Under the pieces are notes generated by a model, which worked only from the letters and a program-made list of their open reading frames with translations, did not search any database and had not been told where the DNA came from. This document shows positions 43,715 to 53,639 of a stretch of 64,000 nucleotides of DNA, piece after piece. The stretch is from Acidobacteriota bacterium. GTDB lineage: Bacteria > Acidobacteriota > Terriglobia > Terriglobales > Acidobacteriaceae. Location of the stretch: assembly GCA_003225555.1 (NCBI GenBank), contig QIAM01000077.1, forward strand, positions 90,958 to 154,957, in the 5' to 3' direction. Position 1 is the stretch's first letter. Each line of letters starts with the position of its first letter. The position numbers and the translations under genes were made by a program.

Positions 43715-44482
43715 TCACCTCGCGCGCCCCGTCCACCACAGGACTCTTCCGACGATGCGCCACTCCGAGCCTGCTGTAACCGGAACCGCTTCGTACTCTC
43801 GACGGTCGGAGACCAAGGCGTCCATATGATCGAATCGGATTAAGCGCGAGATCAACAATCCCTTCTCTTTGTGGGTTGCCACGACAATCTGGCCGACCAG
43901 GTTGCCGTTTTCTGTATCTGAGGTGTCGACCGCGATGATGTAGCCATCCAGGATCAGCGGGGACATCGAGTCCCCTTTCACTCGCAGGCACAGGGTGGAA
44001 GCGGGATTGGGACACCACTCCTCCGGGGCTGCTAACACGGATTCAGGCGGGCTCTCGGCGAGGTCAATATTGTCGCCGCGGGAACCGGGTGTCCCGGCGT
44101 GGACCGGCAGCAGGGGGAGAACAACGAGATTCGCCTTCTTCAAGGACTGCTTCTTGCCGCTGCCGGCATGAACCAGCGCCACATCCAAAGTTCGATTCCG
44201 GGCGAATTGACGGCGGGCCTCTGGCAGCACGCGTGCGACATCCGACGGACGAAGGCCGGCCCGCTTCCAGAAAAACCAGCAGAGCGTGGCGTCCGCCAGA
44301 TTTCCCAGGCGGAGGTACATCTCTCCCGTCGGTTCCGCCGCGCCACGCTCCCAGCGGGAAACCGCCATCGCGGACACACCCAACCGGCTCCCGAACTCCG
44401 CCTGACTCAGTTCGCGGCTGCGCCGGACCAGTTCAATCTTACGGGACCATTCCGGAGAGTCGATTTCGGATCTTCGACGCAT
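43715..44482 (-). CDS. XRE-type regulator with LexA/CI-like S24 domain
   Basis: A 255-residue regulator with an N-terminal XRE helix-turn-helix (ELSQAEFGSRLGVSAMAVSRWERG, about 24-48), a linker, and a C-terminal S24 peptidase fold with the catalytic Ser172 in KGDSMSP. The catalytic Lys expected about 40 residues later in a VKR-like strand is replaced: the strand reads LLISRL, Ser212. Self-cleavage is therefore doubtful and the domain may serve only for dimerisation or ligand sensing. It is divergent from a Crp-family gene across 248 bases that contain a perfect 16-bp palindrome. Confidence 0.85.
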   Translation of the reverse strand: MRRRSEIDSPEWSRKIELVRRSRELSQAEFGSRLGVSAMAVSRWERGAAEPTGEMYLRLGNLADATLCWFFWKRAGLRPSDVARVLPEARRQFARNRTLDVALVHAGSGKKQSLKKANLVVLPLLPVHAGTPGSRGDNIDLAESPPESVLAAPEEWCPNPASTLCLRVKGDSMSPLILDGYIIAVDTSDTENGNLVGQIVVATHKEKGLLISRLIRFDHMDALVSDRREYEAVPVTAGSEWRIVGRVLWWTGRAR

Positions 44483-44563
44483 GACCTGCCACTACAAGCT
44501 AATGATAGTTCCGGTCCCATTCAGTAGAGCAAACATTTTCGCACTCAAGGGCCCGTACCCACA

Positions 44564-44579
44564 CTGTACGCTAGCGTAC
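44564..44579. promoter_or_regulatory. Perfect 16-bp palindrome, candidate operator
   Basis: The sequence tgtacgctagcgtaca reads the same on both strands. It lies 81 bases upstream of the XRE-S24 start and 151 bases upstream of the Crp/Fnr-family start. Phage-type and LexA-type repressors bind palindromes of this length, so autoregulation by the adjacent XRE-S24 protein is the simplest proposal. Confidence 0.5.
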
Positions 44580-44730
44580 ACCTTTCTGCAGAGAGTTGGG
44601 AATCCTCAAGCTAATCTAACCAATTGGACTAGTATTGCGCGTTACTATGAGGTAAGGTTGAGGTGAGCTGTTTTCCTAGAACATCTTCGGCAATGCTGTC
44701 TGAGACACGGAACTTTGCGAAATCAGACAG

Positions 44731-45525
44731 ATGTTGGTTGCGCAAAGAGCCGTCATGGTAAACACGACTTCCGAGTTTTCTTCCAGGTTCACCCCCAAGC
44801 GCTCTTCCAGCGGCATCGATCCGGGCTCGATTCGTAACGAAGTTCTACTCTCCTTGCCTCCTAAAGAATCTGACGCGTTGTTCTCCGAACTGGAATTCCT
44901 GGAGACGAAATCGTATGACCTGTTGAATGAAATTGGAGAGCCCATTGAGTATTGCTATTTCATGAACACAGGTATGACTTCCATCCTGAGCATCATGAAC
45001 GATGGCAAGGGAGTTGAAGTCGGACTGACCGGAAAAGAGGGATTCGTTGGTTTGCCCCTGGTGGTGGGTTTGAAAACGAGCGCAACCCGGGCCGTGGTGC
45101 AGATTTCCGGTACCGCGTTTCGGATCAGCGCCGCAAATTTGGCGCGGACGCTGCGCAAGTGCCCGCAACTGGAAAAGAAGCTGAACCGCTATTCCCAGGA
45201 ACTGGCCCTGCAATCGGCGCAGGTGGCCGCCTGCAATCGGTTGCACGAAGTCGAACAACGCCTGGCGCGCTGGTTGCTGATGAGCCAGGACCGAATCGAC
45301 GGGGAGGTGGTACGTCTGACCCAGGAATTTCTCGCCCACATGTTGGGAACACGGCGGGCCAGTGTAACCGTGGCGGCTGGAACCCTGCAAAAGGCCGGCT
45401 TGATCAAGTACTCGCGGGGAGTCGTAAAGATTGTGAACCGAGGCGGACTGGAAGCTGCCGCCTGTGAATGCTACGAAATTTTGACCCGGCAGTCTCGAAA
45501 CTGGCGGAACGAGTCGGACTCATGA
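44731..45525 (+). CDS. Crp/Fnr-family transcription regulator
   Basis: A 264-residue protein with an N-terminal cyclic-nucleotide-binding-like jelly roll (about 45-165; IEYCYFMNTGMTSILSIMNDGKGVEVGLTGKEGFVG) and a C-terminal winged helix (LTQEFLAHMLGTRRASVTVAAGTLQKAGLIKYSRGVVKIV). The pocket lacks an obvious cAMP-binding RxxR-type pattern and there is no Fnr cysteine cluster, so the signal is unknown. ATG 44731 is used; ATG 44755 is an alternative. It is divergent from the XRE-S24 gene. Confidence 0.87.
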   Translation: MLVAQRAVMVNTTSEFSSRFTPKRSSSGIDPGSIRNEVLLSLPPKESDALFSELEFLETKSYDLLNEIGEPIEYCYFMNTGMTSILSIMNDGKGVEVGLTGKEGFVGLPLVVGLKTSATRAVVQISGTAFRISAANLARTLRKCPQLEKKLNRYSQELALQSAQVAACNRLHEVEQRLARWLLMSQDRIDGEVVRLTQEFLAHMLGTRRASVTVAAGTLQKAGLIKYSRGVVKIVNRGGLEAAACECYEILTRQSRNWRNESDS

Positions 45526-45643
45526 TTCTCCGTAGGGCAATCGCATATCGTGCGCTTGCGTACCGACAAAGAAAGCGGGTTGCTTTTAGTCTTTAGCAGA
45601 CGGGAGCACTCCAAACCGGAGTCGCAAGGATGGAGGATTCTCC

Positions 45644-46252
45644 ATGCGAACTACAGTTCAGCAAATGGATCAGGTTGACCTGGTGACCCGGCAAAATCAG
45701 TCGAGCACGTTCCCTACATCGCGCGAAGTGCTGCACAGTTGGAAGGAAATCGCTGCGGAACTTGATCGCGGCGTCAGGACAGTGCAACGCTGGGAGCGAA
45801 CCCTGCAGCTACCCGTTCGCAGACTTGGCGACGGACCTCGTTCCCCGGTTTTCGCCTTCAAAGATGAATTGCGTTTCTGGCTCAGGGCCCGGGGAGGCAC
45901 TGGTGCGAACGGCAATTCGTCACCGTCTCACGCTGAGACTGACAAGGTTGAGCCATCGTCTGGCTCGAAGGGGTCTCCTCACAAGGTTAAGAGTTCATCC
46001 GTGCGGTACATTCGCGAGAAAGCCGAAGCCAAATCACGGATTATCCAATCAATCAGGGACTTTTTTGACGATGCCCAGTCCGCCCGTCAAAAGCAGCAGG
46101 AGTGCACACGCTGCGGATCTCTCATGCAGTTTCTTGACCGCGATTTCTGGCTCTACGGAACTGGGATGAAGTGGAAGATTCCGGTCCAGTATTGTCCTGC
46201 TTGCGATCCGGAACTCTTGGGCTCCTTGCAGCCGCCCGGCAGCGTCCACTGA
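45644..46252 (+). CDS. HTH plus zinc-ribbon protein
   Basis: A 202-residue protein. The N-terminal segment (about 27-85) reads REVLHSWKEIAAELDRGVRTVQRWERTLQLPVRR...VFAFKDELRFWL, a MerR-like helix-turn-helix pattern common in Acidobacteriota. A Ser/Lys-rich linker follows. The C-terminus holds two CxxC pairs (CTRCGSLMQFLDRDFW and YCPACDPE) that could bind zinc. A GGAG ribosome site (46 GGAGGATTCTCC-type context) lies upstream of the ATG. A DNA-binding role is likely; the target is unknown. Confidence 0.7.
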   Translation: MRTTVQQMDQVDLVTRQNQSSTFPTSREVLHSWKEIAAELDRGVRTVQRWERTLQLPVRRLGDGPRSPVFAFKDELRFWLRARGGTGANGNSSPSHAETDKVEPSSGSKGSPHKVKSSSVRYIREKAEAKSRIIQSIRDFFDDAQSARQKQQECTRCGSLMQFLDRDFWLYGTGMKWKIPVQYCPACDPELLGSLQPPGSVH

Positions 46253-46677
46253 TTTCCGGTCGGTCTCAACTCTGAACGAGAACTCCGCAGCTTCGCTCAA
46301 CGTTTTCCCATGCAATGTTTCTCTTCACCGAAATACGTCTTCGCTACGCCCCAAGGCTGCTGAACAGCCGTTTCCGCGCGGTGAAGCCGTGGGATCTGGC
46401 CATCATTGAAGAGAAATGACTGGAATCGTTAGTTGTCGAGATGTTGACAGACTCCAGAGGTACATAGAACCAAGACAATCACTTTAATCAGGCCCACCGC
46501 TCCTCCACAATCAGGATAGCGTTGCTTGGCCTGTTGTGCAGCGCCGCCCTCGTCGAAAGTTGCTCTTTGTCAGAATTGAATTGTTTCCGGTCCGGAGCTT
46601 CACCCTCGGTGTGCCGGGACCGAAAGCTGTGTGCTCAACGCTAGACTTTTACAAGTCAAGACCTGGGGAGAAGTGCT
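46253..46677. other. Intergenic region, no supported gene
   Basis: A 425-base gap. A 34-codon frame at 46315-46419 lacks a ribosome site and is not accepted. The end of the gap carries a good ribosome site (ggggag) for the following small gene. Confidence 0.4.
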
Positions 46678-46881
46678 ATGTCGGGGCAAGTCATTCTGTA
46701 CTTTGAGGATCAGGCGGACGCGTTGCGCTTCGCCCTGGCCGCGGGCTCGGTAATGTCGGGGGACGACTCTCGCGCGACCGATGACTTGGTGCAAGAAACA
46801 ACGCGTGTGACGCGCATCCGGCTGGACGCGGCAAACGGAGGCAAGGTCAGAAAGCCGAGATCGCCGGAACGTGCCGCGTAG
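46678..46881 (+). CDS. Small hypothetical protein, 67 residues
   Basis: Opens MSGQVILYFEDQADALRFALAAGSVMSGD and ends with a basic tail. GGGGAG lies seven bases before the ATG. The pattern of an alternating beta-strand then helix (VILYFEDQADALRFALAA) looks like a folded small domain and not a shadow frame. No family is recognised. It is convergent with the STAS gene. Confidence 0.55.
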   Translation: MSGQVILYFEDQADALRFALAAGSVMSGDDSRATDDLVQETTRVTRIRLDAANGGKVRKPRSPERAA

Positions 46882-46976
46882 CCAACTTCCGCGCGGGAGC
46901 GGATTTTCGATGACGCCGTGAGTTCTCTCCTGCCGAAACCGTTGCCCCACCGCGCGCGCAGAACGACCAATAACTT

Positions 46977-47324
46977 CTAGGCAGTCCCTGCGTTCGTGAA
47001 TGCCTCAAGCGCATCCGACAGGGTCGGGAACATGAGAAAGATTTCCTCGACTTTCGTGATCTCAAATACCTTCATGACCCGTTGATTCACGCCCGTGAGA
47101 GCCACGCGCCGTCCCGCCTTCTGGCACGACGTATAGGCACTAACCAGTGACCCGAGGCCCGAAGAGTCCAGGTAAGGCACGCCGCTGAAATCCAAAATCA
47201 TGGTAGGAGCGTTTTCGCGCCGAACGGCGTTGAGAAACGGAGACACGTTCTCCATGGTCAGGGGACCGCGCAGGCTCAGCACTCCCCGGTCGACGTGCTC
47301 GATCTCAAGCGTCTCCGACGCCAT
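46977..47324 (-). CDS. STAS-domain anti-sigma-factor antagonist
   Basis: A 115-residue single STAS domain. LRGPLTMENVSPFLNAV, then MILDFSGVPYLDSSGLGSLVSAY with the DSSG phosphorylation site, is typical of SpoIIAA/RsbV-like proteins that capture anti-sigma kinases when unphosphorylated. No kinase or sigma gene is adjacent, so the partner is elsewhere. Confidence 0.88.
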   Translation of the reverse strand: MASETLEIEHVDRGVLSLRGPLTMENVSPFLNAVRRENAPTMILDFSGVPYLDSSGLGSLVSAYTSCQKAGRRVALTGVNQRVMKVFEITKVEEIFLMFPTLSDALEAFTNAGTA

Positions 47325-47416
47325 AGAGCGGAGATTCTAGGCTCAATAGCCAGCCAGTTCAACCCCTGCGACACACCAGGACACACCAGGCCCGGTCTTA
47401 AATAACTCTTCAGTGA

Positions 47417-47821
47417 CTATCCGGTCCTGCGGGTCGAGAGCAAATTCAGAATCTCGCGTAGCCCCTGGCGGATGTGCTTTAGCTCGGCGGCAGAATGCGC
47501 GGGAAAGGGAATGGCCGCCTGTGTGGTGTCGGACTTTGTCTCCGACCGCAGGTGTTGTCGTGCGCCGGAGATGGTGAAGCCCTGCTCGTAAAGCAGTTGC
47601 TTGATGCGCAGCACGTTTTCGACATCGCGCTTGCGGTACATGCGCTGTCCGGTGCTGCTCTTGACCGGCTTCAGCTGCGGGAACTCGGTTTCCCAAAAGC
47701 GCAGCACGTAGGCCGGTAAGCGGCACAGGGTCGCCACTTCTCCGATGCGGAAGTAGAGCTTATCCGGAATGAAGATCTCGGCTGCCTTGTTTTTACTGGT
47801 GCTCTTCTTCCTAGCGGTCAT
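47417..47821 (-). CDS. MerR-family transcriptional regulator
   Basis: A protein of about 134 residues. After a basic N-terminus it has the MerR winged helix KLYFRIGEVATLCRLPAYVLRFWETEFPQLKPVKSSTGQRMYRKRDVENVLRIKQLLYEQGFTISGARQHL. The C-terminus is short, without metal-binding cysteines. This form is usual for the small MerR proteins (HspR or YlbF-neighbour types) of Acidobacteriota. ATG 47821 is preferred to GTG 47830. Target unknown. Confidence 0.87.
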   Translation of the reverse strand: MTARKKSTSKNKAAEIFIPDKLYFRIGEVATLCRLPAYVLRFWETEFPQLKPVKSSTGQRMYRKRDVENVLRIKQLLYEQGFTISGARQHLRSETKSDTTQAAIPFPAHSAAELKHIRQGLREILNLLSTRRTG

Positions 47822-48024
47822 AGTCAGCACGTCTGCAGTTCGCCTATTGTGACACAGGTTTAAAAATTACAAGAGAGATTTTCGCCATGCGGAAAAGCAT
47901 CGGAGTTGCCGAGTGCCACCCCCCAAATGAGCGAACTGCAGACCCTAGTGACCTAACGTTCTCATAGTTGATCCCGAGTCCTGCTAGCTGAAACTCTGAC
48001 TCCGCCGCTGCCGGCTGAAAACGG

Positions 48025-48058
48025 AAAAGCCTCTTAAGAGGTGCTTCTCTCAAGAGGC
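48025..48058 (-). terminator. Intrinsic terminator of the 13-codon mini-gene
   Basis: Reading leftward, gcctctt pairs with aagaggc, with further internal pairing, and the stem is followed directly by tttt and a T-rich stretch (ttttccgtttt). It lies 44 bases past the mini-gene stop. Confidence 0.7.
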
Positions 48059-48101
48059 CGGTGAAATTTCGTTGTACTGCGAGCTGTTGCCTCGCCGACG
48101 G

Positions 48102-48143
48102 TTAGTGTTTCTTTTTCTTTTTTGCTTTCTTCTTCGTTGCCAT
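48102..48143 (-). CDS. 13-residue lysine-rich peptide
   Basis: A 13-codon frame, MATKKKAKKKKKH, with a perfect GGAGG seven bases before the ATG and an intrinsic terminator 44 bases after the stop. It is far below the usual length cut-off and so would be skipped by gene callers. The coherent ribosome site, start, stop and terminator argue for expression, either as a basic peptide or as the translated part of a small regulatory RNA. I know of no function. Confidence 0.5.
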   Translation of the reverse strand: MATKKKAKKKKKH

Positions 48144-48340
48144 GAAGGTTCCTCCGTGAACGATTTTTCCCTTGAAAGGGTGTTAACGACCGGGGGCCCG
48201 TTTTCTCTAAAGGCGAACCCAATTTGTAGTGTGGTAAGCCTCCATAACCCAAGATATTGCGGCAAGGTGAAAGCAGTGTCAACAGAATTCTGTGTTCTAC
48301 TTTTCGACCCTGCTGATTAGGAGAACGTCCTCCGTCGCCG

Positions 48341-48412
48341 ATCGTCGGTCGTCGGTCGTCAGCCGACGATGGTTTTGCCAACGACCAAGGCGAACGACCA
48401 ACGACCGGTAGT
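48341..48412. repeat. gtcggtc-type low-complexity repeat upstream of hydantoinase gene
   Basis: Tandem gtcgtcggtc units give an inverted repeat (atcgtcgg at 48341-48348, ccgacgat at 48363-48370), followed by aacgaccaaggcgaacgaccaacgacc, which is the complementary phrase. A similar phrase (gtcgttggtcgttcggcgctggtcgtt) occurs at 55439-55465, just before rsfS. Confidence 0.55.
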
Positions 48413-48424
48413 ACACTGCGCTCG

Positions 48425-50068
<1,644 letters not shown>

Positions 50069-50086
50069 TTGAACTGAGAGGAGTCT

Positions 50087-50436
50087 ATGCACGTCGTCAA
50101 ATCGGTTGGAGTAATGTCAGTGGCCAAGATCATGGGGTTGATCTACGGCTGTAGGGACTGATCTTCGCTCCATTTTTTCTGCTCATGGGATTGCTGGGGT
50201 CGTTGGTCGGCGAACAGAAGTCTCCCTTCGCAGGAGTCTTTGGAGTCGTGATCGCGATCCTCATGCCCCTGATGTACGGCGCGATGGGATTTGTGACGGG
50301 CGCAATCGGCGCGTTGCTCTACAACTTGTTTGCTAAATGGCTGGGTGGGTTCGAAGTGGAGGTGGAGGTGGAGGCGCGGCCAGTAACGATCGTAGCTCCG
50401 TACCCGATCGTTCCTCCCGCAATTCCGAGCATCTAA
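50087..50436 (+). pseudogene. Small membrane protein with single-base frameshift
   Basis: The frame from ATG 50087 (GAGAGGAG ribosome site) reads MHVVKSVGVMSVAKIMGLIYGC and then stops. One base later in register the sequence continues GLIFAPFFLLMGLLGSLVGEQ, then two helices (GVFGVVIAILMPLMYGAMGFVTGAIGALLYNLFAKWLGG) and a Val/Glu/Pro tail. Restoring a single base near 50153 gives one 116-residue protein of the type MxxKSVGVxSxAKxMGxxYxxxGLIF that I associate with DUF3566-like membrane proteins. Either a recent mutation or a sequencing error. Translation from ATG 50185 would lose the first helix. Confidence 0.65.
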
Positions 50437-50450
50437 TTCTTTGATCTGAT

Positions 50451-50990
50451 ATGGCTGACGATATTGCTCCTCACTACCTGGACGAAGCTCGCCGCCAGAT
50501 GCGTGGCTACAAACGCCTCGGCGAAGGCGCGATGGCGCAACTCCAGGATCAGGATTTCTTCGTCACACTCGGCCCGGAATCGAACTCGGTCGCGATTCTG
50601 GTGAAGCATCTCGCCGGCAACATGCGCTCCCGTTTCACCGATTTCCTCACCACCGACGGCGAGAAGCCCGACCGCTTTCGCGACCAGGAATTTGAGTTGA
50701 CGGCCGCAACCACCCGCGCAGAGGTCATGCAATGGTGGGAAGACGGTTGGGAGCGCGTGTTGGCTGCCATCGGAAGCCTTCAGCCCGAAGACGTGATGCG
50801 GACCGTGACGATTCGCGGAGAGCCCCACACCGTGCTGCAAGCCATCAACCGCCAAATTGCGCACTACGCCCACCACATCGGGCAGATGTTATTTCTGGCC
50901 AAGCACCTGCGATCCAGCGAATGGAAGTCTCTGAGCATTCCACGCGGAAAGTCTGAGCAGTACAAGACCGCTCCCTCCAAGTCCGAATGA
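50451..50990 (+). CDS. DinB-superfamily protein (DUF1572)
   Basis: A 179-residue four-helix-bundle protein. GVLVKHLAGNM-type (ILVKHLAGNMRSRFTDFLTTDGEKP) and the late AINRQIAHYAHHIGQMLFLAKHL carry the three histidines expected to bind a divalent metal in DinB/YfiT/DUF1572 proteins. These are putative metal-dependent thiol transferases or of unknown role. It follows the frameshifted membrane protein by 14 bases. Confidence 0.85.
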   Translation: MADDIAPHYLDEARRQMRGYKRLGEGAMAQLQDQDFFVTLGPESNSVAILVKHLAGNMRSRFTDFLTTDGEKPDRFRDQEFELTAATTRAEVMQWWEDGWERVLAAIGSLQPEDVMRTVTIRGEPHTVLQAINRQIAHYAHHIGQMLFLAKHLRSSEWKSLSIPRGKSEQYKTAPSKSE

Positions 50991-51136
50991 GGCGTGCCAC
51001 GGGAAAGGTGAGCCGGCTCTGTGTCCTTCGTGGTTAATCGTTGCACTTTCCCCTGCGAGACAGCAGAGCATATGAGGACACCCAGTGCTAGAATCATACG
51101 TTTTGTGTTTGATCTGTAATTCATAAGGTATTCGTC

Positions 51137-52189
51137 ATGCAATCCACCATGCTCGCTGTCGTCAAGCCGACAGCTGCCCCAGGCGCTGAAATGCGCGAAG
51201 TCAAAGTTCCAAGCTTTGGGCGGACCGATGTCCTGGTCAAAGTCAAGGTCGCCTCGATCTGCGGAACCGACCTTCACATCTATAACTGGGATCGCTGGGC
51301 GCAGAACCGCATTCGCCCCCCTCTCATTCCCGGACACGAGTTCTGCGGCGAGGTGGTCGCCTACGGCGATGAGGTGACCAGCGTCAAGGAAGGCGATTTC
51401 GTTTCTGCCGAGATGCACGTAGCTTGTGGCAAATGCCTACAGTGCCGCACCGGCGAGGCGCACATCTGCCAGAACGTGAAGATCATTGGTGTGGACGCCG
51501 ACGGCGCCTTCGCCGAGTACGTTGTGATTCCCGAGTCCAACATCTGGAAGCTGGATCCGGCGATTCCGCAGGAATATGCCTCCATCCTCGATCCACTCGG
51601 CAACGCCGTGCACACCGTCCTGGCGGGAGAAATTGCGGCCAAGAGCGTAGCCATCACGGGCTGCGGCCCTATCGGCCTGTTCTCGATTGCCGTGGCCCAG
51701 GCAGTGGGCGCGACCAGCGTATTTGCCATCGAAGTCAACGAGCACCGCGCCAAAGTCGCCCGCGCGATGAAAGCGGACTACGTGCTGAACCCTGCAAAGG
51801 AAGATGTTCGTGCAATCATCGCGGAGAAAACGGGCGGGCCGGGCGTCGACGTCGTGCTCGAGATGGCCGGGCATCCCGACTCGATTCGGACCGCCTTCGA
51901 CATCGTCCGCCGCGGCGGAAGAATTTCTCTGCTCGGACTGACCTCGAAGCCCATCTCCGTGAATTTCTCTGAAGACATCATTTTCAAAGGCGTCACCGTG
52001 CACGGCATCAACGGGCGCCGCATGTATCAGACCTGGTACCAGATGACCGCGCTGCTCAAGAGCGGTAAGCTGGATTTACATCCCGTGATCACCGATCGAA
52101 TTCCCATGAAAGATTTTCCAAAGGCCATGGAGCGGCTAAAGACCGGCGAGGCAAGCAAAATCCTGATCTATCCCAACGGAGTGAGGTGA
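51137..52189 (+). CDS. tdh: L-threonine 3-dehydrogenase
   Basis: A 350-residue zinc-dependent medium-chain dehydrogenase that oxidises L-threonine with NAD+ to 2-amino-3-ketobutyrate. It has catalytic zinc ligands in SICGTDLHIYNWD and PGHEFCGEVVAYGDEV, the four-Cys structural zinc loop CGKCLQCRTGEAHIC, and the Rossmann motif GCGPIGLFSIAVAQAVGA. The C-terminal GINGRRMYQTWYQMTALLKSGKLDLHPVITDRIPMKDFPKAM matches Tdh closely. The usual partner kbl is not adjacent. Confidence 0.93.
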   Translation: MQSTMLAVVKPTAAPGAEMREVKVPSFGRTDVLVKVKVASICGTDLHIYNWDRWAQNRIRPPLIPGHEFCGEVVAYGDEVTSVKEGDFVSAEMHVACGKCLQCRTGEAHICQNVKIIGVDADGAFAEYVVIPESNIWKLDPAIPQEYASILDPLGNAVHTVLAGEIAAKSVAITGCGPIGLFSIAVAQAVGATSVFAIEVNEHRAKVARAMKADYVLNPAKEDVRAIIAEKTGGPGVDVVLEMAGHPDSIRTAFDIVRRGGRISLLGLTSKPISVNFSEDIIFKGVTVHGINGRRMYQTWYQMTALLKSGKLDLHPVITDRIPMKDFPKAMERLKTGEASKILIYPNGVR

Positions 52190-52292
52190 CCATGTGGTCC
52201 CGAAGGGGACTCACCCGCGAACTTAGTCACTTCCGCCGATGAGCGCGGATCAGAACCAGGCTAGCTGAGAGGACTGAGGCAGGCATACGAAG

Positions 52293-53504
52293 ATGGAGAT
52301 CGCAAGCTGGAATAGACATGGCCGTAGTTGGATTTTCTGGATCCCCACTCTCGCCGGCAGGAAGTTCGTCAATCGGTCCTCGCTGCCAAGGATCGTTGTT
52401 GGGGCGGCGCTTCTCGTCGCAGGATCGCTGGCTCTTCCCGCCCAGGATGCCAAACTTGCTCCCGAGAAGCGCACCCAGATTGAACAAGCCATCTCGAAGT
52501 TCATGGCGGCCAATCAGGTTCCCGGCCTGTCCGCCGCTGTAGTGGAGAATGGCCAGTACGCCTGGTCCGCTGGATTCGGCATGGCCGATCTCGAGGGATT
52601 CGTACCCGCAACCTCGCAGACCCTCTACCGACTGGCCTCCGTCTCTAAACCGCTCACTGCCGTGGCGACGATGCAACTCTCTGAACGCGGAAAGTTGGAC
52701 CTCGATGCACCCGTGCAGAAGTACTGTCCTGCGTTTCCTCAAAGGGAAGCTCCGATCACAACCCGCCTGCTGCTCGCGCATCTCAGCGGCATTCGCCATT
52801 ACAAGTCGGAGTCGAACGACGATCCCGAAGTCGGGAATATCAAACATTTCGATGACCCGATTCGCGGCGGGCTGCAGTTCTTTGCCAACGACCCGCTGCT
52901 GGCGAAGCCAGGCACAAAGTTCAGCTACACGACGCACGGATACACCGTCGTAGGTTGTGCCATCGAAGGCGCATCGGGCGCGAAGTATACGGACTACATG
53001 CGGGAGAACATTTTTCTGCCCGCCGCCATGACGCACACCGTGGCAGACGACCGCTACGCGATCATCCCATATCGCACGCGCTTCTACCACAAAGACAACT
53101 CCGGCGCGGTGGTCAACGCTGAATTTCTGGATTCGAGCTACAAGATTCCCGGCGGCGGGTGGTTGTCTTCAGCCGACGACATGGCGCGCTTCGAGGTTGC
53201 CATACTGACCGACCGCCTGATTCGCCGCGCCCGTCGCGATGTGATGTGGACCCCGCAGAAACCCACCGATGGCTCCGAGAATAGCTACGCTCTCGGCTGG
53301 GGATGGAATAGTGGCAAAAAAGCCGGCCTGAACGACGTGGGCCACGGCGGAGGTCAGCAGGGCACCAGCACCTTCATCATGCTCGTCCCTGATCAGCGAG
53401 CTGGAGTGGTGATCCTCATCAATATGGACAACGTGGACGTCGCCGCTCTAGCCTCCGATGTGATGAAGATCGTCGTCGCCCCGAGCGACGCTCCTCGACA
53501 CTAG
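52293..53504 (+). CDS. Serine hydrolase, class C beta-lactamase/DD-peptidase-like
   Basis: A 403-residue exported enzyme. A signal/anchor segment ends near PAQDAK. The catalytic S-x-x-K is in RLASVSKPLTAV, the Tyr motif in FSYTTHGYTVVG, and the third motif is the HGG in DVGHGGGQQGTS, as in esterase/D-aminopeptidase-like relatives. Substrate could be a peptide, ester or lactone; true beta-lactamase activity is not implied. An N-terminal start further downstream is possible. Confidence 0.86.
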   Translation: MEIASWNRHGRSWIFWIPTLAGRKFVNRSSLPRIVVGAALLVAGSLALPAQDAKLAPEKRTQIEQAISKFMAANQVPGLSAAVVENGQYAWSAGFGMADLEGFVPATSQTLYRLASVSKPLTAVATMQLSERGKLDLDAPVQKYCPAFPQREAPITTRLLLAHLSGIRHYKSESNDDPEVGNIKHFDDPIRGGLQFFANDPLLAKPGTKFSYTTHGYTVVGCAIEGASGAKYTDYMRENIFLPAAMTHTVADDRYAIIPYRTRFYHKDNSGAVVNAEFLDSSYKIPGGGWLSSADDMARFEVAILTDRLIRRARRDVMWTPQKPTDGSENSYALGWGWNSGKKAGLNDVGHGGGQQGTSTFIMLVPDQRAGVVILINMDNVDVAALASDVMKIVVAPSDAPRH

Positions 53505-53544
53505 GCTCATGCGCCACAAATCCATCACGTAGTTAAGCTGTTAT

Positions 53545-53590
53545 CCTGACCCTGAGCTAGTCGAAGGGGAAGGAGCCTATGCACTCTGCT
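53545..53590. repeat. Intergenic phrase ctgagctagtcgaaggg
   Basis: The segment ttatcctgaccctgagctagtcgaagggga resembles the cctgagc...gtcgaagga phrase I know as a dispersed intergenic repeat of many environmental bacteria. Copy number cannot be judged here. Confidence 0.35.
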
Positions 53591-53639
53591 CGCAGCGGAT
53601 GGCGGAGTTCCTCACAGCGAGCATGGCTTTCTTAGGGCT

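Noticed and set aside
46315..46419. 34-codon frame beginning MFLFTEIRLRYAPRLL
   Set aside because: No ribosome site, no recognisable pattern, and an isolated position; too weak to call a gene.
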